This document shows positions 10,690 through 22,371 of a DNA stretch of 64,000 bases, one piece after another. The translations under genes and the position numbers were made by a program. Position 1 is the first letter of the stretch; each line of letters begins with the position of its first letter. The notes under the pieces were generated by a model that was not told the origin of the DNA, ran no database searches, and was given only the letters and a program-made list of their open reading frames with translations. Origin of the DNA: Phascolarctos cinereus (taxonomy: Eukaryota; Chordata; Mammalia; Diprotodontia; Phascolarctidae); contig NW_018343955.1 of assembly GCF_002099425.1 (NCBI RefSeq), positions 13,378,001 to 13,442,000 on the forward strand, in the 5' to 3' direction.

Positions 10690-10975
10690 GTTCAGTTCAG
10701 ATGAATAAGGGTTTATTAAACTCCTTTGTACCAGGCACTGGGCCAGTCACTGGGAGTACAAAGACAAAGGTCCCTGTCCTCAAGGATGGTCCATCTCCCA
10801 TCTCCATGACTTTGCACAGGCATGGAGGCCCTCCCTCTGCTTCTTTGAATTTCTGGTGCCCTTTAAAGCTCTGTTCATGTCACCTCCTTGACAGGCTATT
10901 TCTAAATCCTCTTAGTTGTAAGTACTTTGCACAAAATTTACTGTCTTCACAAATTCTATTTACTTACCTTCGTGT
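10690..10975 (+). repeat. composite old repeat: family C plus L2 3' fragment
   Basis: 10690-10795 is a repeat recognisable by TTTATTAAACTCCTTTGTAC and CAGGCACTGGGCC with a later CCTGTCCTCAAGG (family C here). 10796-10975 resembles L2 LINE sequence (ATGACTTTGCACAGGCATGG, CATGTCACCTCCTTGACAGG). Confidence 0.65.
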
Positions 10976-10994
10976 AAGGTGAATTTATCTAACT

Positions 10995-11125
10995 CTGCAT
11001 ATTAGTCCTAGCTTTTCGTTGATTAGCTATATGACAATGTCAGCCTCATTTAACTTCTCTAGGCTTCAGTTTTCTTGGGCAGTATGATCTCTGAAGGCCT
11101 GCAGAGCTGTAAAAATCTCTAATAG
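10995..11125 (+). repeat. MIR relic
   Basis: Ordered weak matches are seen: GATTAGCTATATGACAATGT, ACTTCTCTAGGCTTCAGTTT, then CTGAAGGCC and a CTAAT-rich end. Confidence 0.6.
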
Positions 11126-11529
11126 TGTATTTCTCTACCAAAATCTACATACCTCAATTTAGAGTGATTTTATGAAAAAGTACAAGTACTATTTAAAGAA
11201 AAGATTTAAGAAAAATACATTAATAGGAAATATACAAGTTTTAAGTGTATGTAAATATACATTGTTTTCATGGTTCTATGGTGTGTTCTTTTGTTGGAAA
11301 AATTTTTTAAATTGAATTTTGTTCTGGAACTTCCTCTTTATTAGTCTTTCCATTAACAACAGCTATAATAAAATTTATCTAAATGAAAGAAGACATTGTT
11401 TCCCTTTAGTGAATATGTGGAGTTGTTAATGAACTTCATACAGTTAGCAGCAAAGTGAAATGGCATAACCTCAACTGGGAAGATTTAAGAAGGTTTGGTT
11501 TCTAGTACTAGATTTTAAAGCCATGTAAT

Positions 11530-11870
11530 GCTAGAGAACTTTATAATGTTAAGGAGATGGAATCAACAAGACTTTGCAACTGATTGGATGTGGGGAGTGC
11601 GTGACAGTGAAGTGTGGAAGATCAATCAATCAGCAAGCATTTGTTAAGCCCCCATTGTGTGCCAGGTACTGTACTAGGTGCTGGGACACAAAGACAGAAA
11701 TGAAACAGTTCTTATTTCAGGGAGCTTACATTCTAACAAGGGAGACAATGTGAATGTAAAGAATAATATATAGAATACAAAATAAATACAAACTTGTGAC
11801 CTGAGTGACTGATTGGAAGAACAGTGGTGTCTTCAACAGACAAAGGGAAGTTAGGAGGAGGGATGGGTTT
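11530..11870 (+). repeat. family B repeat with nested family C insertion
   Basis: The left half (AATCAACAAGACTTTGCAAC, then TGGATGTGGGGAGTG) and the right half (GACCTGAGTGACTGATTGGA onward) are adjacent parts of family B. They are separated by about 165 bp of family C (11625-11790), with AAGCATTTGTTAAGCCCCCA and GCCAGGTACTGTACTAGGTG. Confidence 0.7.
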
Positions 11871-12493
11871 ATATTTTACTTTTACCATTATTATCAAAGT
11901 GAATTTTTTTTTCTCTTCACAGAAATTACTAATGAGGGATCATGGGGTAAAATCAAATGAGTAATTCATTCAAATAGTGTATTATTCCACGGTTATTCAT
12001 ATTTTAGTGTTCAGGTAGTTAAAGTGAACTTCTTTGCTTAGGAAATACTTTCCCATATTCATGACAAAGCAAACGCTAACAAATCTGTTTAAAGATTCAG
12101 CTTCTAATAGAGAGGTTAAAATTGAGTAAGCAGTACTGCAAAGGCTATATTGATTATTTACATAGTTGATATATAAATGTATGTATATTCATTACTACTT
12201 TCTTAAAGATAAGAATGTTAATTTTTATATTCCAGCTATAGATTTGAAGCAATAAGTTATTTATTACGATTTTAAAATTCACTGCATTTACAAATATATT
12301 TTCAGCTATTTCATTGAAAATTATTATTTTTTGCACTTTCCCCTAGTCTCAAAATTAAATTAATTGGCTATTGTACCAATAATATCTGACTGTTGTTTGT
12401 AATTGATTGAACATTATTTTCAGTATACTCCAAGTAATTTTAAATATTTTCTTCCTGAAAAGCTATTAATTTTATTATTCTTTCTAATTTCAG

Positions 12494-12654
12494 CATCAGT
12501 ATCAAGTCCCATTGTCCCAAGTGGGCTGAGAAACATGCATGATAATAAAGTTTCTGGTCAGTTGTCTGGCAATTCAGCTAATCATCATGCTGATAATCCT
12601 AGACATGGCTCAAGTGACGACTACCTACACATGGTGCACAGGCTAAGTAGTGAT
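12494..12654 (+). CDS. NIPBL: NIPBL exon 7
   Basis: This 161-nt exon corresponds to human residues 204-257. It reads ASVSSPIVPSGLRNMHDNKV, then SGQLSGNSANHHADNPRHGS and SDDYLHMVHRLSSD. The acceptor is TAATTTCAG and the donor is GAT|GTATGT, so the intron lies between two complete codons at this end. Changes relative to human include PSG for AGG and SGQ for SGP. It is a disordered, His/Asn-rich segment with no known domain. Confidence 0.97.
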
Positions 12655-13618
12655 GTATGTAAAAAAAAGTCACTATTTTTAAGGTAAAGGGGTAGTTTTA
12701 CTATTTTGTTACATTATATCATAACCTGGGTTCTAGTCATGATTCTACCACTTAAGAGCTGTATGACCTTGGCAAGTGACTTAATCTTTCTGGACTATAG
12801 TTTATTTAATGGAGGTAACAATATATGCCCTGCCTACTTCACAGAGTTTTTATGAAGACTAAATGAAAAAAAGCTCTATGAAATATAAAGCACTACATTG
12901 TGTCAGCTATTTTCATATTCGATAATATCAGTAAATAAAGAAGCTACACTAGAGCTCCAGTGTAGTTCTGTGATGCTATGATTCTGAGGTTCACTTTTGT
13001 TTTTCCTGCTACTGTTAAAATTTTAAGTGTGTTAAAATTTTGGTGTGTTCAGTAGAACTTTTACATATAAATTGTGCAACAAAAAATTATCTAGCACTTT
13101 CTCTTCTCATTTTCTGGAGAGTGGTAAGTTAAGAGGTCAGGAAGAGCCCATCTTGTGGTTCTCTACTTCTGACTTTTTTCTGATAAACCTTTCACTTTAT
13201 GACCAATAATATCATCTATTTGAAATGGTATCTATGTTGCACAAGTTTTGGAAATTTTTGAATGACTTTGAACTTAGTAAACTTACAGTTCATTTCTTCA
13301 GTATTATATTGATCAAATAAACTTTTATGAAACCCCTAATTTGAAAAAGGCAATCAGAAATAAAGGGGAGCATATTATATAGTGGCACCAGTTCATTAAT
13401 TTTCCTTGCCATGCTTAGCCTATGCATTATTTTTTGAAACATGAAGTACTTGTTTCTGAGATATTAAACCAAGAAGAAACAGGAAGGTTTGAAAAAATTA
13501 TAGTTTTAAATACTGACCCTTTGCGTATCAGTAAAGTGTTGATATTTAGTGGGGTTTTTTTCTTTAACACTGCTAAGAAGTTTCTCTTTGACATGTATAT
13601 TTATGATTATTTTCTTAG
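12655..13618 (+). other. NIPBL intron 7
   Basis: This 964-bp GT-AG intron carries a MIR at about 12722-12910. The remainder is AT-rich with nothing recognisable. Confidence 0.85.
12722..12910 (+). repeat. MIR relic
   Basis: It contains TTCTACCACTTAAGAGCTGT, then ATGACCTTGGCAAGTGACTT and a tail with CTGCCTACTTCACAGAG, in MIR order. Confidence 0.8.
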
Positions 13619-13715
13619 GATGGAGATTCTTCAACAATGAGGAATGCTGCATCTTTTCCTTTGAGGTCTCCTCAGCCAGTGTGCTCCCCAGCTGGAAGTG
13701 ATGGAACTCCTAAAG
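13619..13715 (+). CDS. NIPBL: NIPBL exon 8
   Basis: This 97-nt exon corresponds to human residues 258-290. It reads DGDSSTMRNAASFPLRSPQP, then VCSPAGSDGTPK, ending with the first base of a Gly codon. The acceptor is TTTTCTTAG and the donor is AAAG|GTATTA. Ser/Pro sites (RSPQP, CSPAG) are possible proline-directed phosphorylation sites; this is inference. Human has SEGTPK where this copy has SDGTPK. Confidence 0.97.
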
Positions 13716-14851
13716 GTATTATTGTAACTTTGATTGATCTCATCAGTTGATTACCTTAAAAATATTGTTATGAGTTTCTCCTTTCAAATGAGTAATTTCT
13801 TCTTTAATCATTTGCTCTGTGGAATTCTCCCATCTTTTACCAGCAATGCAGTAATTTAAGGAAGTCCATATAAGTATATTACCTTGTAGCTGATTTGGGA
13901 AGTAACATTTTAAATGTGGATTTTTTTTCCTCACTTTCTAAAATGATTCCTTTTGTGACCTTGACAAAATGACAGTCTCTCCAGTTCCTTTCCTTTAAGA
14001 TCAAATAATGTTTGCTACCAGAAAGAGTTTTCATTATTAATATTTATGGTAGAATGTTGAACTTTCTGAAGGAGTTGCAACCAAAATATAGATACATCTC
14101 TGAGAATAATAGTACAATTGAAAATATATTTTATCTCCTTGAATCATACAGATTCATGAGTAAGGTATGACCCATTTGGGAAAGTGTTAATTTGTTACTT
14201 GACACTACCTGTATTCAAATAGCAATCAGTATGAAAAGTTACATTTTCTAGGAGAAGTAATAAATTAATATTAACTCGTAATATTTTATAAGTTATGGCA
14301 GTCGTGTGATGTAAATACATGAATATTTTTCATCAGTTAGATGGTGATAGATTAAGTGATAAATTAATCCAAAGCAAATTAGCCTAAGATTATTAAAATG
14401 CCCAAGGAACATATTAGAATCTTATAAATTTGTCTGTGTTTCCTATATGAATTACAAGAATTTGAGAATCAAATTGTATTTCTTGATAGACTACTGTTGG
14501 CGCTTCATGTAAACATACTAAAAAAAAAAGAACTACTGATTCATATTTCAGAAGAACAACTATGGTATGTTATTGTACTTAGAACTTCCCATCAAAAAAT
14601 TCATTTCAAAGCAATACAAATGTTCCTAAAACATTTTTTATAAATCAAATTTTATTTTAAGTGCATCAGAGGAGCTTTATGAAGTGAATATTTTTATGAA
14701 GCAAAAAAGATTGTTTAATATCTTCAGTTTATCTGTTTTGTACATTTAGATGTTTATCAGTTGGTTTTCTTCTGTTCCTCATGTTCATGAATGGAAAATA
14801 TCTGATTTCAAATTGTATTACATTTAAGCTCTGATTCTTGGTTCTTTGAAT

Positions 14852-15045
14852 ATGCAGGAGTGAAAAGAGTACTGGATTTGGGTTGAGGGGACCCAAATTC
14901 AGATTCAGACTTTATCATTTTTAACATTTGTCACCTTTAGTCAAATCACTTAAGTTCTCAACACCTCAGTTTCCTCATTTCTAAAATACTGAGATTGATA
15001 TATAGGAAGATCACGAAATTCTAAATCTGTGATCCTGTGATACTT
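14852..15045 (+). repeat. MIR relic
   Basis: GAGTACTGGATTTGGG, then ACCTCAGTTTCCTCATTTCT, and a tail CTAAATCTGTGATCCTGTGA, as in marsupial MIR forms. Confidence 0.75.
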
Positions 15046-15839
15046 TCTAAATTGTCACCTAAATATCTAAATGTTTCAAGACCAAGAATACGATATTTAG
15101 AAAGTTTTTGACATGTTAGAAAGTATAAGACATGTAACCAAATAATGCATTGTTATCAGTAATCAAAACAAACAACCCCCCCCAAAAAAAAAAACAGGAA
15201 GAATTACACTAGAAAAATGAGGGAAAACAATGTTTCCCAAGAAAAATGATAGTGGTGAGAACAGAAGGAAACATATATGCACACTATACCTAAGCTTACT
15301 CTAATCAGTGTCATTTTGTAAGAATTACTCATGTTCATTATAATCAAACCCCATTCTAATGTTTTATGTTTGGGGTTTTTGTTTTTGGCTGTCTATGTAT
15401 TATATGAACCTGATTAACTTGATTAATTAAATGAGTTAATGTATACAAAATGCTTTGCAAACCATAAAACATTATGTAAACATAGGCCCTAATAATAATA
15501 ATGATGATGATGACAATATTGCTTCTAATGATAAAGTTGGCCCTGCTTAATACTGCATTGCCTAACTAGTTTTCATAGAACCGCGTAATGGTATTATGTG
15601 TCTTTATGGTATACCCTTTCATTTGCATGATAGAAACAAGAAAATACTGATTCACAACACTTCAATATATTTTATTCTTTTAAGCAATGTAAGTTCAAGA
15701 GCAATGAAAGTCTCCTAAAAATTTTTTTGTATTTAATGTTTATAGAGGCAATTTGCTATTCAATCAGAAAACTTTTGCCGCTGAGTTTGTTTTAAAACAT
15801 CTTCAGAGATACTTTAGTGACCTGTTGCATAAAATATAT

Positions 15840-15840
<1 letters not shown>

Positions 15841-15918
<78 letters not shown>
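15841..15918 (+). repeat. (GA)n(GT)n compound microsatellite
   Basis: About 30 bp of GA repeats run directly into about 48 bp of GT repeats. The open frames across it are repeat artefacts. Confidence 0.98.
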
Positions 15919-15923
<5 letters not shown>

Positions 15924-15994
15924 CTCAGATTGAAAGAGACTTTAGAAATAAAGGGTCGGCAACATTTTCCCCCTTTCCTTATTTGAGTCCTTCA

Positions 15995-16400
15995 CATTTC
16001 ATGGAATCACATCATTTGAGAGTTGGAAGGCACATCAGTGTCGCTCTATTCCAGGGGTGGGAACCTATGGCCTCCAGGCCACAGGTCCCCCATCCCTGCT
16101 ATAGTCAAACCTATGTCTGAGAAAGTTATCTTAATATAGGTCTAACAAGTAGTCTTTGAACTTTTTTTTCAAGACCTACAATGAGAAGAAACTTAGTACC
16201 TCCCAAGGCAATCCACTCTACTTTTTGAGAATTCAGATTATTAGGAAGTTTTTCCTTAGATCAAATCTTTGTTTGCCTCTTATAATTTCCATCTGCGGTA
16301 CCTAGTTTTGCCTCACTGGGGTCAAACTGAACAAGCCTAATCCTTCTTTTAATATACTTTTCTTCGCATGTGGCATATGTAATGGTTTTCTTTGAGTGCA
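15995..16400 (-). repeat. CR1/L3-type LINE 3' end, reverse orientation
   Basis: The + strand has GAGAGTTGGAAGGCACATCA, later AGGAAGTTTTTCCTTAGATC and AACAAGCCTAATCCTTC. This is the reverse complement of the 3' end seen in sense at 46340-47365 (TTAGGAAAAACTTAACTCTT). A 47-bp hAT palindrome is nested at 16052-16098. Confidence 0.8.
16052..16098. mobile_element. 47-bp palindromic hAT miniature element
   Basis: The left arm CAGGGGTGGGAACCTATGGC and the right arm CACAGGTCCCCCATCCCTG are inverted repeats of the same hAT terminus found at 22170-22371. The flanking 8-mers CTCTATTC (16044-16051) and CTATAGTC (16099-16106) match at 6 of 8 bases. They also fit the target expected from an intact CR1/L3 end. 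It is an extreme internal-deletion form. Confidence 0.75.
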
Positions 16401-16509
16401 AACATATTGAACCTTATCATTTGCTGAGGCCTGTTAAGTGTTTAGTGCAAGATGTCCCAAAAACCTGACTAAAGCTTTAAGCCTTAATGGCTTGAATAGC
16501 TTAATCCTG

Positions 16510-16800
16510 CTATAAATAGCTAACATTTATATAATGTGCTAAAGTTTACAGAGCTCTCTATTATTTAATTTGTTGCTCTGAGATAGTGTTATAATTATCC
16601 CCATTTTATAGATGACAAACTGAGGCTAGGAGGCATTAAGTGACATGCCTAGGGTTATAGAAGTAGCTATTGTCTAATGAGAGGTTCAAAGCCAGGCTCT
16701 GTTTACTATGCCATGCTATCTGAGTTTCTTCCTGTGTAAAAGGAGAAAGTTGGACTAAATGTTCCCAGTTAGGTTGCCTCTGGCTCTAAAAGTCAGATTT
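16510..16800 (-). repeat. MIR relics, reverse then forward
   Basis: 16510-16725 is a reverse MIR (CCCCATTTTATAGATGACAA, then TAAGTGACATGCCTAGGG). 16726-16800 reads as a forward MIR tail (AAGTTGGACTAAATGTTCCC, CTCTGGCTCTAAAAGTC). Confidence 0.65.
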
Positions 16801-17410
16801 TTTGATGAAGAAAAAAGAGTAAATAATGGAGGGAGAAAATAAAAACTAAATTAATTCCTCGCATGTAAGAATTATTTTCAGAAATAATGCAATTACAGAA
16901 ATAACTTTAAAATTTTAATATAGTTTTTTAAGCTATAAAAAATTATTTTATCATTTATCCAAGTTCTTATTAAAGATCTGCCTATCACTGACTACATGCT
17001 CTGCCTAAAGAAACTATCATGTGTAGATAGTGTCTCATAACAAGATCATTGAAATCTTCATGTAAGAGGAGACTAAAGAAGTTTTAGACCTTTCCTTCTT
17101 TCTTCCTTTTGCCCAAGTTGGATTCTTGTAACCTTTCAGAGCTATAGCTCATAGCATTGAATTATAATTGCCATATGGTTTCTGTGTCCAGTGTTTGGCC
17201 AGCCCAGTTTTTTGCAAACTGTATTTGTCACCTGTGGTTAGTTGAATAAGTTATTTTCAAGGGCATAATGAATTTACATTACCCTTTTTAGCTAGCTGCT
17301 TGTAGAATGGGCATATACTGCTACTTATACAATACTTCTATTATTCCATAGATAAATAGGAAAGATTTATACCAGCACAACTGTTCAGTCCTTTTGAATT
17401 GTTTTTCTAG

Positions 17411-18025
17411 GATCAAGACCACCATTAATCCTACAATCTCAGCCTCCACCTTATTCATCACCTAGAGATGTTCCACCTGACATATTATTAGATTCACCAG
17501 AAAGAAAACAGAAGAAACAAAAGAAAATGAAGTTAGGGAAAGATGAAAAAGACCAGAGTGAAAAAGCTGCAATGTATGATATCATTAGTTCTCCATCTAA
17601 GGACTCTACTAAACTTACATTAAGACTTTCTCGTGTAAGATCTTCAGATATGGACCAGCAGGAAGATATGCTTTCTGGTATAGAAAATAGCAATGTATCA
17701 GAGAGTGATATTCCTTTTAATGTGCAGTACCCAGGACAAACTTCAAAAACACCCATCACGCCACAGGATGTAAACCGCCCACTAAACGCTGCACAGTGTT
17801 TGCCACAGCATGAACAGACAGCATTCCTTCAGGCACAACAAGTGCCTGTTTTACAACAGAACACATCAGTTACTGCAAAACAACCTCAGACTTCTGTGGT
17901 ACAATCTCAGCAACAAGGAACGCTGTACGATGAAGTAGAATTGGATGCATTGGCTGAAATTGAGAGGATAGAACGGGAATCGGCTATTGAAAGGGAACGT
18001 TTTTCAAAGGAAGTTCAAGATAAAG
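17411..18025 (+). CDS. NIPBL: NIPBL exon 9
   Basis: This 615-nt exon corresponds to human residues 290-499. It reads SRPPLILQSQ, a basic stretch KQKKQKKMKLGKDEK likely to act in nuclear import, AAMYDIISSPSKDSTKLTLR, LSRVRSSDMDQQEDM, a Gln-rich part (VPVLQQN, VVQSQQQG) and the helical EVELDALAEIERIERESAIE. The acceptor is TTTTTCTAG and the donor is AAAG|GTAAAA. It is 12 nt shorter than my recalled human exon, with the loss in the Gln-rich stretch (QQQGTLYDE against QQQISQQGPIYDE). The frame is open throughout. Confidence 0.97.
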
Positions 18026-18304
18026 GTAAAATGGTTATACGTTTGTTACTGTTTTTGTTGCCTTGCTACTCTGTCATCCTCTCAGAAAATTTTATATTGT
18101 AATTTTACATGATATGTTTCTTGTTTTACCACATTTTATACATTATGACCATTCATACATTCTACCTTTAATTTTTGAACAGTACCATGTGGAAGTTAGT
18201 TTCTTGAATCCTAATTTTTTTTTTTTAGGATTGGATTTCTGTAGGTAATATATCACAGTTCTAGTGACTATCTCTTATATATTATATTGTCATGTCATAT
18301 CATG

Positions 18305-18545
18305 TCATATTTATGGAAGCTAGGTGGTAGAGTATATAGAGTGTTGGAGTCAGGAAGACCTGAGTTTTAATCAGACAGTGTCCCTGGGCAAGTCACTTAC
18401 CCTCTTTCTGGCACAGTTTCCTTGTCTACAGTATGAATAATAATAGTACCTACCTCACAGCATCTTTATAAAGGTCAAATGGGTAAACATAAGTAGAGCA
18501 TTTTACAAACCTTAAAGCCCTATATAAATACTAGCTATTATCTTG
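18305..18545 (+). repeat. MIR-type SINE
   Basis: GGAAGCTAGGTGGTAGAGTA, then GTGTTGGAGTCAGGAAGACC, GGGCAAGTCACTTACC, and a tail with AATAATAGTACCTACCTCAC and ACTAGCTATTATC. Confidence 0.85.
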
Positions 18546-19789
18546 GATGTTTTTCAACTAAAATGTTCGTTGGCATTTACATCACTTCTTTTTCACAGTT
18601 AAAATACTTAAGAGTTATATATCTGCAATTAGTTTGTGCCGAAGCAAAGATAACTTTGATGTTACATTTAGGAGAAGATTATGGATTTGCTTAGGTTGTT
18701 AGGTTATTATTTGCAGTCATATCATTTGAATTGTGTGATCTATCTTATTAGGATAGTATTTGAAGTGGGACTTTTCAGAATTCACACAGTTACTGTGAGT
18801 CAGGTAAGTATTCTTTCACATCCAACTAGTGTTCACATTATATTAGAGTAATAATGGAGCTTTAAGACATAGTAGTTTTAGAAATTCTTGTTTTGCAAAT
18901 GATCAAATAAAACAAAAGTCCTAATAACACTCTAGAGCTATTTTTGTTAGATACTTAGTGAAAAAGATTTGATCATTTTAAAGAATCTTTCTGATTTGTT
19001 GGTCTAGTGTAGATTAGGGTGGATTTTATGTTTTTCCTCAGTGAATAAATTCCTATCCTGCGGGGAAAAAAAATATAGAAAGGCCAGGCAACTACTTTGT
19101 ACTTTCAGTTATTATTTAAAATATTTGTTGGTTTACTTCCTGGTCTTGTGTTTCCTTTTTGGGGGATATTGTTAAATACATTTTTTTGTGCTAGGTAGAA
19201 CTTCTTGTTTTTGTGGATTTTTTCATTATGTGACAAAAAGTAGGTTGAGAAAAGTTAAAGTATTAAAATTTCACCTATGTAGTATGCTGGTTTTAATGCT
19301 TAGAAAACATGAAATGGCTTGCGTTTTGAAATAATATGCTAATTAACAATCAGGATAACTGATTATATATTGTACATTTTATTTTTGTTAAAGAAAAGCA
19401 TTGTAGACCTTTTCTGTTTATTGACCTTTATGTAAAATTTGTTCAAAGTTTACACTCATGAACTGGACCGAAATTTTAGAAGTTAAATGATTGACTTGGG
19501 CCTACCACTAGAAATATTTGTGATAATTTTGGGGAAATTGGGGGGGGGATGAATAGATCTCTTTTTTAAAGGCTTATTGGCATCCTGAAACTACATCCTT
19601 TCTTTGCAGATTTTTTTTAAATTAGCATTTGTTTTTTAAACAATCTGTAATGATTTAGATATGAGTTGATTGAAACTTAGGCAAGTAGAATTGATCTAGA
19701 ATTTTTCTGAGACCACTGACCTGGTCCTATATGGAAAAAAAAGGTGTTTGTCACTCCCACTCTAACTTGGTGACTTTGTCACCAGGTTT

Positions 19790-21720
19790 TGATTGCTGGC
19801 TCCTACTTCCTGACCTCTGACCCATCATTACCCAGAATCAGACCCAATAATATTATGAAACCTTATAGAGAAATCAAGTCTACCGTACATGCCCCTGCAA
19901 AGAACATAAGGGAAAACCAAATATACAGAAAGAAAATAAAATACCTGCATCCAATCCAAAACTGCAAAGTTAAAAGACAACCAGAAGCTAGCAATAGCTG
20001 GGAGAGCTTTTACACCGGAAAACAGAGCCCAAACTATAGCAAAATTACTTATAGCCTGGGAACGTAGGGAGAGGCTCCACACCAGATAAAGCATAAATAG
20101 GGGGGAAAGAAGCACTACCCAATATAATGAAGAAATACTATAATTTAACAGAAGCCTAAGAGAGAAACTCAGACAAAAAGATTAATTCCACAACATGTAT
20201 TAGTAGAGCTGCAGAAGAAGAAAAAATGTCATAGTTGCAAGAACTACAAAAATGGGGCCAGAAGAAGTGAAGCAAGAGATAAAAAGTGATATTAGAATTG
20301 AAATAAGAGCTCTGGAGTAAATCATTGGAAAGATAACTGTTTAGAATAAATTTAGAAAACCTTAATCTTAATGGACTCCTTGCAAACATAACAACAGTTA
20401 GAACTCAATGATTCCATGAAACAACAGTAAATATTCTAAGTTGAAGATTGAAAAATCTGTCAGTAGATAAATATTGATTAAGTGCCTCCTGTGTGTCAGA
20501 TACTATGCTAAGCAGTGGGGATATAAAAATTCACCTTGAAAACAGGTCCAGAAAAGATTACTTAAGAGTCATCAGATTCCCGGAAACTGTTAACAAACAC
20601 AAAAACTTGGATACTGTACTTTGGGAAATAATAAAGAAGATTGGCTCATTTATTAGAAGCAGATGGCAACATAAAAATAGAAATAATCCACTGACAACCT
20701 CCTGAAAGAAACTATAGTTTGAAAACACCAAGAAATACCAGAGCCAAACTCCAGGACTTTCAAAATGAAAGATAAAGACAATCACAGAAAATAAAATGTT
20801 CAGTTTTGATTACATAAAACTAAAGAACTTTTGCACCAATAAAATCAGTGCAACAAGAATTAGAAGGGAAACAGTTAACTGCAGGGAAATCTTATGTCCC
20901 AGATACATAGATAATTGATCCAAGTGTGTAAGAATAAGAGCCAATCCATAATTAAAAATGGTCAAAGGGTGAGCAGTTTTCAAAAGAAGAAAGGCCATCA
21001 ACAACTGTATGAGAAGGCTCTGAAACAATAAGAATAATAATAATCAGAGAACTACAAATTAAAAATAGCTAAGGTTTTACCTCACATCCATCAATTTGAC
21101 AAAGAGAAATAGCTATTATTGCAGGAGGTATAGGAGGACAGACTTGTGGATTTACTGTCGATAGAGCTGTCAACTAACTAGTCCAACCATTCTGGAAAAC
21201 AATTTGAAATTATACTCCAAAAGTCACTGAAATATATGTATCCTGTAACTGAACAGTAACATTACTAAACCTATACCTGAAAGGGATTAAAGACAGAGGA
21301 AAAGTTACTTTGTATACAAAAATATTCATAATAGCATTTTTTGGAATGGCAAGGAACTAGAAACAAAGTAGATGCTCAACAACTGGAGAATGGCTAGGCA
21401 AATTATGGTATATTTATGTTTTGAAATATGATTGTACCATAAGAAGTGATTAAAGAAATGAATTCACATAAACTGATTAAAAGTGAATTGAGAACTACAA
21501 CATTGTAATGATCAATTGTCAAAACCTAAAAACTATGATCAATGCATTAAACAATCACAGCTCCAGAACACTGACTGTGATTCATGCATCTCTCCTCTTG
21601 TTAGGCATTGGACCAGCCAATAGTGTAGAATGAAATATACCCTTTCAGACATGACCAATGTAGGTTCTTTTCCTTGACTATAATATAGACTTTTTGTTTA
21701 TTTTGGGGGAGATAAACTTA
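19790..21720 (+). mobile_element. old L1 LINE, internally deleted (HAL1-like layout)
   Basis: The left part (about 20150-20450) resembles the L1 ORF1 coiled-coil region (AAATGGGGCCAGAAGAAGTG, GAATTGAAATAAGAGCTCTG). About 20545-20800 resembles later ORF1. From about 20800 it reads like the end of ORF2 (TTGATTACATAAAACTAAAG, AATGGTCAAAGGGTGAGCAG, GTCCAACCATTCTGGAAAAC) and 3' UTR. Most of ORF2 is absent, so this is either a half-LINE or a deleted L1. A family C fragment (20462-20535) interrupts it. It is full of stops and cannot be active. Confidence 0.75.
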
Positions 21721-22169
21721 CTGGGGAAGAGAGATGAATAAGGAGTTATGATAATAGTATCAAAAGAGAGGAAAGAAAATAGCATCAATGAAACACTTTA
21801 AAGATATACTGAAGAGAGTAGAAACTGGGACACAGACAAGTGAAATAGTGTTGGGAAAAAACATGTTAAATTTAACATGCTTCTTTTAAAAGCTATATAT
21901 AATAGAAATTTGTGGTAACATAATACAAGTCTTTTTACATGAAATAACTATTTTTGTCTTTCATGATGAAATTATAATTTTAAAATTAAAAAGTCATAGG
22001 CAAAACAACTCATTTTTAAATGGCATTGAAATATCTACCTTAATGTAATAATGTATGTAGGTTTTGTCCTATATTTGCTTTGCTTTATCCTTTCTTGAAT
22101 TCTAGCATTCTTATTTCTAGGATGTTCTTTGAAAGATGTATTTAACTGTTTAGTGATTAGAACCGGGGA

Positions 22170-22371
22170 CAGAGGTAGGGAACCTGCAGCGTTGAGGCCG
22201 CATGTGGCTTCCAGGTCCTTGGGTGCAGCCTTTTGACTGAATCCAAGTTTTACCAAACAAATCCTTTTATTAAGGAGATTTGTTCTGTGAAGTTTGGATC
22301 CAATCAAAGGGCTGCACTTGAGGACCTAGAGGGCCACATGTGGCCTTGAGGCCAAAGATTCCTTTCCCCTG
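22170..22371. mobile_element. palindromic hAT MITE (about 200 bp)
   Basis: The two halves are inverted copies. The left half has AGGTAGGGAACCTGCAGC, GCCGCATGTGGCTTCCAGGT and ACAAATCCTTTTATTAAGGA. The right half has the reverse complements of GGCCACATGTGGCCCTCTAG and of AGCCCTTTGATTGGATCC. The terminus is CAGRGGTRGGGAACC-like on both sides. No convincing 8-bp target duplication remains. Confidence 0.85.

Larger units (their letters stand above)
4255..12493 (+). other. NIPBL intron 6 (8.2 kb)
   Basis: This large GT-AG intron is filled with old repeats: MIR copies, three copies of a non-coding mammalian repeat (family B in the findings), two pieces of an AT-rich repeat (family A), two tRNA-type SINEs with target-site duplications, and L2 debris. 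The stretches 6000-6660, 6850-7330 and 9425-9945 have somewhat higher GC but no family I can name. The last 600 bases before the exon are AT-rich and plain. Confidence 0.8.
13716..17410 (+). other. NIPBL intron 8 (3.7 kb)
   Basis: This is a GT-AG intron. It holds a MIR (14852-15045), a MIR-tail scrap near 15440-15520, a compound microsatellite (15841-15918), a reverse CR1/L3 end with a nested 47-bp hAT palindrome (15995-16400) and MIR pieces (16510-16800). The stretches 13716-14850 and 16800-17410 are AT-rich with nothing recognised. Confidence 0.8.

Noticed and set aside
15872-16120. Open frame starting with Cys-Val repeats
   Set aside because: It is created by the (GT)n microsatellite. The same applies to frames at 24000, 25990, 41050, 48420, 57370 and 59830.
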